Source of the DNA: CBDDKS01 sp965230335
GTDB taxonomy: Bacteria; Pseudomonadota; Gammaproteobacteria; Enterobacterales; Kangiellaceae
Direction: 5' to 3'
DNA: 64,000 bases
Assembly (NCBI GenBank): GCA_965230335.1
Contig: CBDDKS010000006.1
Location: forward strand, 1,860,001 to 1,924,000
Made by a program: the position numbers and the translations under genes. Below are positions 7,833 through 18,800 of this stretch, piece by piece; the stretch's first letter is position 1; each line of letters opens with the position of its first letter. Below the pieces are notes generated by a model. It made no database searches. It was not told where the DNA came from and saw only the letters and a program-made list of their open reading frames with translations.

Positions 7833-9683
7833 TTGTTGATTATTAAGAAGTTGTTTGTACGTTGTTGTCTGTCATTGATTGTCAGTAGTTTTTTTTGTGG
7901 TTTTTTGTCGGCTCAGGAGAAAGTCGCTGATAAAAGTCAGTCGGAAGATGAAAAGAAAGCGATTAAAACATCTCAATCTGTTGAATCAACAGAAACTCCA
8001 GTTAAACAAAGGGATCAACAACAGAGCCAGCCACAACAACAGAACCAATCACAAAAAGTAGCACCAAAACCAACATTTGATATTCTCGAATATCGAGTGA
8101 AAGGCAATACAGTCCTGTCAGGAAAAACTATTGAGTTAGCATTAACCTCTTTTTTAGGGCCCCATAAAACTGAAGACGACTTGCAAAAAGCAGCAGATGC
8201 TTTAGAGAGAGCTTATCGTGACAATGGATACCCAGCAGTTTATGTGAATATTCCACCTCAGGATGTTGTGGGCGGTATTGTGTACTTGGATGCTGTTGAA
8301 GGAAAAATAGCCCGTTTAAAAATATCGGATGCAAATTATTTTGCATTAAGTGAAATCAAGGAGCAGGTACCGTCTTTGAGAGAAGATGAAGCTTTATATT
8401 TACCCAGTTTGCAAAAAGAGGTCAATCATTTGAACAGTTTATCTGCTGATTTAAATGTAATACCTATTCTTAAACCCGGTAAATTGCCAGGTACTTTGGA
8501 TGTTGAATTAAAGGTAAGGGATAGCTTGCCAGTACATGGTGATATTACACTCAATAATCATCATTCAAAAAATACAACAGAAACTCGTTTAGGAGCAAGT
8601 TTGCGTTATGATAACTTATGGCAAAAACAACATGGATTGGGGTTACAGGTGCAAATATCTCCCGAAGATACCAGTGAAGTGAATGTGTTGTCTGTCACCT
8701 ATATTATGCCTTGGAAAAAAACAAAAAACAGGATGGTTTTCTATGGTGTTAAATCTGAGAGTGAGGTTGATGTTAATCTGGCAAGTGATAGTGGCGATAG
8801 TTTATCAGTATTTGGTGATAGTAATATTTTTGGATTTCGTTTTGTGAAGCCTTTGGCATCAACTGCAAAATATATACATTCGTTATCGTTAGGGTTTGAT
8901 TACAAAGATGTAGTAGATAGAGTACAAATCAGAACGGATATGAATAACCTGGATGACGATACACCGATTAATTATGTATCCTGGACAGCACAATATAATG
9001 CGACACAAAGGGCAAAAACAACAACCATACGATATGGATTAAGTTTAAATTTTTCATTGAATGGTATTGGTGGTTCAGATGAAGATGATTTTGATAACAG
9101 AAGTTTGGGTGCACTACCAAATTTTTTCTATCTACAGGGCAATTATAGAAGGCAGGATTTCTTTTCGGGAGATTGGTCGTTATCAAGTCAACTCAGATTC
9201 CAACTGACAGATTCACGTCTGATCAGTAATGAACAAATTAGAGCTGGCGGTGCAAATTCAGTCAGAGGTTATTTTGAGTCGCAACAGGGAGGTGATATTG
9301 GTTCTGTTTTAAGGTTTGAATTACAAACACCTTCGCTAGTTTCCAAAAAAAAATATATTCAAGATTTGCGAGCGACGGCTTTTATTGAAGGAGCCAGTTT
9401 AACGATAAAACGTTTTGTCATCAATAGTGGTAATGCGATACCAGGAGGAGGCAATAATGAGGGTGAAACTGGTGCAAATGAAAATATTGTGGCTAATGAA
9501 CAACACTTCGATCTGGCAAGTATTGGTTTGGGCTTAAAAGCTCAAATAAATAAAAAACTGTTTATTGATACTTACTGGGCATTGCCCCTTAAAGAGGATT
9601 GTAGTCAACCTGGTTGTACTGATGAAACAGATATAGATAACAATAACCCAAAGTTTATTTTTAATATGAGTTATCAATTTTAG
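7833..9683 (+). CDS. Two-partner secretion transporter, TpsB (ShlB/FhaC/HecB family)
   Basis: Omp85-superfamily outer-membrane barrel that secretes and folds the cognate TpsA protein encoded next. A signal peptide is at residues 1-28; a Gln/Lys/Ser-rich low-complexity stretch (30-80) replaces the usual N-terminal helix region. A first POTRA domain (about 83-155: FDILEYRVKGNTVLSG...) and a second (to about 225) are followed by a 16-strand-type barrel. The family signature IRAGGANSVRGYF is at about 469-481, corresponding to the conserved (V/I)RGY loop motif of FhaC, and the protein ends in F (SYQF), as outer-membrane barrels do. The only plausible start giving the signal peptide is a TTG (7833 or 7836). 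The gene is 150 bp upstream of tpsA and surely its partner. Confidence 0.9.
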   Translation: MLIIKKLFVRCCLSLIVSSFFCGFLSAQEKVADKSQSEDEKKAIKTSQSVESTETPVKQRDQQQSQPQQQNQSQKVAPKPTFDILEYRVKGNTVLSGKTIELALTSFLGPHKTEDDLQKAADALERAYRDNGYPAVYVNIPPQDVVGGIVYLDAVEGKIARLKISDANYFALSEIKEQVPSLREDEALYLPSLQKEVNHLNSLSADLNVIPILKPGKLPGTLDVELKVRDSLPVHGDITLNNHHSKNTTETRLGASLRYDNLWQKQHGLGLQVQISPEDTSEVNVLSVTYIMPWKKTKNRMVFYGVKSESEVDVNLASDSGDSLSVFGDSNIFGFRFVKPLASTAKYIHSLSLGFDYKDVVDRVQIRTDMNNLDDDTPINYVSWTAQYNATQRAKTTTIRYGLSLNFSLNGIGGSDEDDFDNRSLGALPNFFYLQGNYRRQDFFSGDWSLSSQLRFQLTDSRLISNEQIRAGGANSVRGYFESQQGGDIGSVLRFELQTPSLVSKKKYIQDLRATAFIEGASLTIKRFVINSGNAIPGGGNNEGETGANENIVANEQHFDLASIGLGLKAQINKKLFIDTYWALPLKEDCSQPGCTDETDIDNNNPKFIFNMSYQF

Positions 9684-9833
9684 AGAATTATTTGGTAAAT
9701 CAAGAACTTGAAAATCGAGATATTTCATAACAAGATTTAGCTTCTATCTTTTAATAATTGTGTAATAAAACTTTAACTTAATGGTGTGAAAATTCTGCAA
9801 CTCAGTTGGACATTTATCTTATTGTGAATCACG

Positions 9834-12800
9834 TTGACTAAATTAAAAAAAATGTATATTAAAAAGCAAACCCTATGCTTGTTTGTTTTATGTCATGGTT
9901 TAATGTCAGTAGAACATGCCGCTGCACAAACGGATAATACATCTAATTTACCCGTACAAAATAATGTATGGATCAGTGAAGGTCAGGGTAGAGCGAATAA
10001 TCCCGTAATATCTAATAATGGACTTAATATGACCATTGAGCAGTTAATGGATAAAACCATATTTCAATGGGAAAGTTTTAATATCGGTGAAGGTTACAGT
10101 GTTGAATTTCTTCAACCATCCAGTTCTTCTATTGCCCTTAACCGAGTGATAGGAAATGATGTCAGTAATATTCTGGGAAACTTAACCGCGAATGGCAGCG
10201 TGTATTTAATTAATCAAAATGGTATTTTGTTTGGTGAAAACTCACAGGTAAATACAGCATCCTTGATTGCTTCAGCTTTAGATATCGATGACAACTTATT
10301 TTTGAATGGGTCGTTTATTGATGCCATTAATCAAGATCAAGCAGCTTTTCAATTTAATCCCAATTTATCGGGTAATGATGAAGCATCAATTGAGATTCAG
10401 GAAGGCGCCTATTTACATACAGATGATGGGGGACGTATTTTAATGTTTGCTCCCACTATTGTGAATGAAGGTACGATCGAAACACCTGATGGACAAACCA
10501 TTCTTGCGGCATCCAAAGATAAAGTGTATTTAACGGCAGTTAATGATCCTAATATCAGAGGAGGATTGCTGGTTGAGGTGGAAACTGGAGGTGATGTCAC
10601 CAATGGTGGTGTAAATAATCGTGGGGAACGTGTAGGAGAAATTATTGCAGAGAGAGGCAATATTACATTACTAGGGTTAGCGGTTAATCAACAGGGGCGT
10701 GTAAGAGCAACGACGTCTATTAATCAAAATGGCTCTATTCGTTTAATTGCACGTGATTCAGTTGACGTATTAGCTGTTGGTACTGATTTACAAGCAGGAA
10801 ACGTCAATGAAGACAGGTTAGAATTAATTGGCTTGCCTACTAATTTCAGTGAGGTGGTTCTGGCCGGTGAAAGATTTGTGATTCAGAGTGGAGACAGAAT
10901 TGCTGAAGGCACCAATACAGGACAAGTCACACTGGGTGAAAATAGTGTGACTGAAGTGGTGTTGGATACAACGGATGAGAGTACAGCATCAGATCTATCC
11001 CTTCAACCCAAGTCCAGTATTGATATAGTTGGGCGTCAGATTGATGTACTGAATCAGGCCGAAGTTACAGCAACATCCGGCGATATTTCTATTGCTGCTG
11101 TGGCGGATTCAAATAGTCCATTTAGAACCAATGCAGAAGATGAAACAGCGAGAGTGTATTTGGCAGAAGGGAGTATCATAGATACATCAGGAGTTGAAAA
11201 TGTGGTATTGCCCATAGAGCGTAATTCTTTAACAGTAGAATTAAGGGATAGTGATGCATTACGTGATTCTCCGGTACAAAGAGGCGGAGTATTAAGTGGT
11301 GCGACAGTACAGGTGGATTTACGTGAAGGAACAGATATTGCCAATATTCAAGGCGCGCTTAATCAATTACAACGTGGTCTGAATGAGCGCATGATTGATG
11401 CGGGTACTGTGAGGTTACGCTCGGAAGGTGAAGTGATACAGGAAACAGGATCAACAATTGATGTGTCCAGTGGTTCTATTGCATTTGAGTCTGGTTTTAT
11501 TGCTTCAACACAATTAATTTCACAAGGTGAAATTATTAATATTGGTGATGCGGATCCATTACGTACCTATGATGGTATTTTAGGTACACAAACAAGAGTG
11601 CATGAACGTTGGGGAATAACCGAAACCTTTAACTCCGGTATTATAGATCGTGGTGAATTTGTTGAAGGTTTTGTACAAGGAGGAGCTGCAGGTGATGTTA
11701 TGATTCAGGCTGCTGCAGTAAGACTTGATCCGAATGGTATTGATGCAACACAAATATTAGGTCCTTATCAACGTTCATCAAATGAAATAAGACGCTTGGG
11801 TGGTCGCTTTGAGTTAGATATTCAACACTACACCAATGTTTTACAAAATATTATTTTTACGGATGAATCGCAGATTCAACCTTTATTGGATAATGAATCA
11901 TTATTTATCAATGCTGACAGGGAATCAACTCGAATACGTGTACCCGATTTATTGCTTCCTGGCCAATTGGATATCTCAGGTGCTTTAACAACACAAGTAG
12001 CAACCAATGGTAATGTGACGATTAATGAAGTCATTCAGGGTGGTGCAGGCGATCGTTTAAGTATTACAGGAGGATCTATTGATGTAAACGACGATATTCG
12101 TTTACAGGGAGGTCGCCTGGATTTGGTTTCTGAAATACCCAGTGGTCAAATTGATCCAACATCTTTAAGAATTGCTTCTGGTGTGACGATTGATACACAG
12201 GGTTGGTGGGTCAATGATAATCCATTGCTTCATACAGAATTACCCAACACCTCTTTATTTATCGATGGTGGCCATGTCAATATTGAAGGCGAAGGTGCTG
12301 TAGTGCTGGAGGCTGGTTCACGTGTGGATACCAGTGGCGGTGTACATTTAAATAGTGATGGTCAATTCATTGCTGGGCGAGGAGGCGATATTCGTATTGC
12401 TTCTGTGATTACAGCGGATAATGGACTAGATAATGCACAATTAAGTTTAGATGCGGAACTACAAAGTTTTGGTATTGAAGAAGGTGGTCGTTTGACATTA
12501 ATTGCAGATCGTTTTGTGATTTCAGATGATGAAACACTGGCTTCAACAACAGAAGAGATGATATTGCGTAGTGATTTTTTTAATCAGGGTGGATTTAGTG
12601 CCTATGAGTTGGAAGCTCAATTACATGGTATAGAGATTTCATCTGGTGTTGAAATTATGGCGACATCTCAGAATTATTTGCTAAGACAAATAGAAACGGG
12701 CTTTGGTACAGTAAATTCAAGAAGTGTGTCTGTTAATGGGCAAATTCTGAATTTAAGTGAACAAACACTCACATTTTTTGCTCAATCAGGGCTGACTTCA

Positions 12801-15800
12801 GGAGCTGTGCAACAATTATCTGAACAAATTCAACTGGCAACTAATGGACGTGGCTTGAATGCAGATGAACGATTCAATGCTGCACAAAATGTATTACAGG
12901 AGCAAAATATACGCATTACTGATACAACCTTTGAACGCAATCTACTCGTTGAGTTAATGAATGCAAATAACGCCTTGGAATTACAAACCAATCAACAGGG
13001 TATCGATACTTTGTCAAGAATTGGTGAAGTGGTTGCTTATGAGCGACGTCCAGTAGATTTACATTTTACATCGATACGAAATGAAAATATTGATGCAGAT
13101 ACCAGTATTTTGATGCATGAAGGATCGCGTATTCAATTAGATCCTGGTGCAGAAATATCTTTTACCAGTGATCGCAGTATATTTATCGACGGTCATATTG
13201 ATGCACCATCCGGGTTTATTGGATTGCAGATTGTAAAACCTATACTTCCAGCTAATAGTGATCCAGGTTATTTACCTGATCAATCCATATGGATTGGCAA
13301 CAACAGTTATTTATCTGTAGCGGGTACTTCTATTGCTCGTCCAAGTGGTATTGAATTACAGGAAAACCTAAGAGATGCTTTGGTGTTTGATGCTGGACAG
13401 ATTACATTAGATGCTTTACGAGGTAATGTGATTGTAAGACCAGGCTCAGAAATTAATTTATCGGGAACAGAAGCAATTGTTGATCGTTTGGTTATTGATG
13501 ATAACAGACAGTTAGCTATTACCCCTGTTTCTGTTTATGCTGATGCGGGTCGATTAAATATTGATGCTCAGGAAAGTATTTTCCTGGATGGTGATATTCT
13601 TGCGAATTCTCACGCAACAGCAGACAGTGCAATTTTGGATATCACTTTTGGAATCACTAATACAAGAGATCGAGATGGTCAAGGCATAGTCAGTAATTTC
13701 TTATTTGGTGATCGTCATATTACTCTTGAAAATAATGTGGAGTCTGATTTAGAGGAAAACCTTGCCTTTGGTGATGACCTTGCTGAATCGTTTAATGGTC
13801 AGGCAAGATTGGATATTGAATCATTACAAGGCGCAGGCTTTGGAAACCTATTACTCTCTGTACGAGATTTTACAACTGCAGGTCCAGTGAGACAAACGTC
13901 TGAAGGAGCCGTTATTTTTGGTGAAGATGTTGCGTTATCAAATTGGCAGAATATTGTATTGGATACTAGAGAAATTATTATTGAAGCAGGTACAGCAGAG
14001 ATTCAAGCTAATACCGTTACTTTGGGTTCCAGTGGTCGAACATTAAATTTTGCAAGAGAGGCTAGTTCTGGAGAGGGTATTTTCAATATTAATGCTAATG
14101 TTATTGATTTGACAGGTAACTTAGCCATTCAAAATACTCAGCAGGTACATTTAAACAGTCAAGGTGATATTCGCTTAAGGGGTATTGTTGAAAGCAATAA
14201 TGTGCCGGCGTTAACCGGTCGATTCGCTGTTGCCGATCATTTAGAACTAACTGCTGCACAAATCTATCCAACTACTTTTAGTGATTTTGTGATGAATGCA
14301 TCACAAAGCATTCAGGTGAATGCAATAGGACAAGCAACACCAGTGCTTTCAGCAGGAGGACGTTTAACCCTGGATGCACCTGAAATACAACAGTCTGGCG
14401 TGTTAAAAGCACCCTTTGGTGAAATTATTCTGGGTGGCGGTCAAACAGACAATGTTGTATTGACTGAAAATAGTATTACATCTGTATCTGGTGAAGAGCA
14501 AAGTGTTTTATTTGGACAAACACAATTGGATGCCACTGACTGGTTTTACTCTATCGGAACCCGTTTGGTGTTATTAGGTGGAAACAATAACCGACCTGCA
14601 CCACAGCAACGAGTAGAACTGGATGCCACTTCAATTACCATTGCTGAAAATGCACAAGTGGATTTATCGGGTGGTGGAGATTTACTGGCCTATGAGTTTA
14701 TCCCTGGGCCTGGTGGTTCAACGGATATACTGGCTGCAGAAAACGCTGCGGGTGCTTTCGCTATTATTCCTGAATTATCTTCAGGTTATGCACCGATTGA
14801 TCCAGCCTTGTCACAAGGTACTGACATTTCAATGGGACAGCAAATCTTTTTTTCGGAGTCAGTTGCAGGTTTGTCATCCGGTACTTATACGGTTTTGCCT
14901 GCACGCTATGCATTATTACCTAATGCCTATTTAATCACACCGTTACAACAAGAGATTTTACCGGGAGAAACGCAAACGCGTATTGATGGTGCTGCTATTA
15001 CAGCAGGTCAATTTGTGACTGCCAATACCAATATTCAGGATAGTATCTGGTCAGCCTTTGCTGTTGAATCGGCGAGTGTTGTACATGAAAGAGCTGAGTA
15101 TCGAATCAGTTCGGCAAATAACTTTTTTGCAAATCAGGCGATAGAAAATAATTTAGCCATTCCTTTATTGCCTCAAGATGCTGGCGTACTGGTTTTACAA
15201 GCCAATCAATCTTTAGTATTGAATGGTGATATTATTGCGAGCACAGGAAATAATGGTGAAGGCCAGGCAGGCAGGGGGGCACAAATTGATATTGCTTCAG
15301 ATAATTTAGCGGTTGTGCAAACAGTGGATAATAACAATACATCCGGTATTGTAGAGCTGGATGTGACGCAGCTGAATGCATTGAATGTAGAAAGTTTATT
15401 GATTGGTGGATCTCGCACACGTACCAATACAGGTACAGAAATTACCGTTGCTTCAGAGGTTGTCAGTATTACAGAAGGTGCACATTTGATAGCGCCAGAT
15501 ATATTATTGGCAGCAAAGGACAATGTTTCATTAGCGGCTAATGCGCATGTTGAAGGCAGTGGACAGGTTACCCCTTTTAATGAAACCTTAATTTTGCAAG
15601 GGGATGGCGCGTTTTTAAGAGCTTCTGCCAATCAACAGGCAACACTGATAAGAAATAATGAGCAGGGTAATGAGGGATTATTGGATATTATGCAAAATGC
15701 GACATTAAGTGCAACAGAGTCTATGATTCTGGATGCATCACAGGATGTTAATTTTGCTGGTAATATTGTTATGCAAGAGGGTTCTTTACAGCTAGGAGCT

Positions 15801-18800
15801 CCCGTAATTAGTTTGGGTGATGCACAAAATGTAACGGAAGGTGTGGTTCTAACAGAAGATAATTTGAGTAACATCAATGTTGATGAGCTGATTCTTAACA
15901 GCCGTAACAGTATTAACCTTTACAGCGACTTTGATTTTTCAGTGTCTGATTTGGTTTTACAAACAGCCGGTATCTTTGGTGTCAACAGTCAAACACAAAC
16001 GACATTAACAGCGACGGATACATTACGATTAACCAATGTTAACAGTCAATTACCTACAAACCTATTGGCTAATGGACAGGGTGATTTGGTATTGAATGCC
16101 AATCAGGTAGAGTTGGCACAAGGTGATATTGAGATTGATGGTTATGAGCAGTTACATATCAATGCAACTGAGACAGTGACAGGTACAGGCACTCATCAAT
16201 TGAATGTAGAGGGTGACCTGTTTATTAATACAGGGCGAATTCAAGGTACGTCAGGGGCAAATATGGGTTTTAATGTGGCAGGCGCTGTCCAGTTACATTC
16301 AAATGGACAAGTGGTTGGAACAAATGCAGCCGAAACAGGCACGTTAGTATCAGAAACCAACTTTTTGGGTGCTCGACTGGATATCCATGCTCACAGTATC
16401 GAATCCAATGCGCATATTGAACTGCCCAGTGGTTTTGTGAATTTTGAAGTCAACGGTCCTGAGCAGAATATTGTTTTAAACTCTGGAGCAGTGATTGATG
16501 TTTCCGGGCGAGAGTTAAATATTATTGATCAAATATTAGGAACTAATGCAGGTAGAGTTAGCTTGCAGTCGCATACAGGTGATATTCAACTCAATGAAGG
16601 ATCCAGTTTATTGTTATCATCCACATTAGGTAATGCCGGTGAGCTCAGTATTATTGCGCCACAAGGTCAAGTGGCTATGAACGGTAGCATTGCAGCAAAT
16701 ACGACTGCCGGAGAAAATGGTCACGTTCTTTTGGATGTGGATACATTGGATGACTTTTCTGGACTCAATCAACAATTATTCTCTTCAGGATTTACTCAAT
16801 CTATTTTACTAAGACAAAGAAGTGGTGATCTGCTGGTTGCAGAAACAGATACTGTGACAGCAGAACATATTGAGTTGACGCTGGATACAGGTTCAATACA
16901 GGTTGATGGAACCTTGAATGCATCGGGTAATGACGGTGGTCAGATCCGATTATCGGCAAGAGATACTTTGACTCTTTCATCAACAGGGGAAATATTGGCT
17001 CAGGCTAATACAACAACAGGTGATGGTGGTTCAGTTTTTCTGGGAAGTTTGAATAATCTGTCTCTCGCTCAAAGTTCAAGGGTGAATGTCTCTTCAGGAA
17101 CAGAAATCAATTATGGTGGCGAAGTCGTTTTAAGAGCACCAAGAAATGCAGGTAATACGGATATTATGATTGATCAACTAGGTATTATCGAAGGTGCAGA
17201 AGACATACAGCTTCATGGGTTTAGAACTTATGAACGCCATTTAGTCCCCGATACATCCGATGTTGCTTTTAGTGAAGCCAGTGATTTTATGACACATGTG
17301 CCCGATATTGATACTCGTTTGGGTATCAATGGTCAGGAAAGCTTTTCTCTATTACCGGAAGTACATATTTACAGTAATAGCAACTTGATATTGAATCAGG
17401 AGTTGGACTTATTAGGCTTACGTTTTCAAAATGATAATCCGGGTATTTTAACTTTAAGTTCAAGGGAAGATTTGATGATTAATGCGCCTCTAACAGATGC
17501 TTTTGAATCCAGAGAAACACCTTTTTCACAAGAGTTTGGTTCAGCTTTTGGGCTTCCACCAGAGTTTGCTGATTTTTTAACGGAAGGAAGCAGCTGGTCT
17601 TATCAACTGATTGCAGGTTCTGATAACACTTCCGCTAATCTATTTGCTGTGAATCAAGGGCAGGGTAATTTGATTCTGGAATCTGATGTTGCCGTTCGAA
17701 CGGGCACAGGCGATATTAGGATAGCAACGGGTAACGATTTGATACTAAGCAATCAAACCTCTGTTATTTATACAGCTGGAGAGGAAACCGGTGTGGGTGA
17801 TTTGATTACTGATACGGGAGGCTTTAATCAAGAATCATTGATTATGTTTACTTTATTTCCAAATTTGCCTAGTTACCCCATCAATGGTGGTGATATTGAT
17901 ATTCGGGTAGGCGGTAATATTGATGCCAATCCGTCCAATCAATTATTTACCGCCTGGTTACAAAGAGTAGGAGGTAACAACAACGTTAGTACTAATGAAG
18001 TAAATACCAGTTGGGCTGTTTCTTTTCAGGATTTCCAGCAGGGTATTGCTACTTTAGGGGGTGGTAATATCAATATTCATGCTGATGGTGATATCAATAA
18101 TTTATCCGTTTCTTTGCCGACGACAGGTAAACAAGTGTTGGAGAATAATGGTGTACCTTTGGTATTGGGTGGGGGTGATTTGGTATTGAGTGCAGGCGGT
18201 AATATTGATTCTGCCAGAGTATTGGTAGATAGAGGTGAAGCTCATATAGTTTCTGATGCAGCCATTACATCCAGTTCAAATTCTGATTTGGGTTTGATAT
18301 TGGCTTTATCAGATGCACAAGTGGATGTATCTGCGAGAGGGTCAGTACAAATTAGTAGCGTGGCTAACACTACAGTGGTTGGTCAAAGTGCTACACAAAA
18401 TTCTGATTTGGGCATTAATGTTTATGTTCCGTCTAGTAATGTTGCTTCAAATTTTTTCACTTACTCTGAAAATACACAGGTAAATTTTGAATCCTTAACA
18501 CAGAACATTATTTTTGAAAATAATAATACTACAAACCGAAGTGCTATAGAATCGGAAATATCCAGTATTAATTTTTCTGTAAATACAGTAGACGTCAATA
18601 GTTTGTTTATCTATCCAGGTAGTTTGCAAGCGAATGCGATACAAGGCAATATTCAATTCAATGACTCTATGACGTTGTTTCCATCACCTCAAGGTGGTCT
18701 TGATTTGCTAGCAGGTGATAATATCATTACTGATAGAGATTCAGGTTCTATTATAAGTGTGGCGGTATCTGCAGTATCTTCTGAGGCCTTGCCAAATGTT

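Noticed and set aside
15206..15631. 141-residue antisense ORF in tpsA
   Set aside because: Shadow of the main frame; long antisense frames are expected opposite a repetitive beta-helix gene with biased codons, and there is no start signal.
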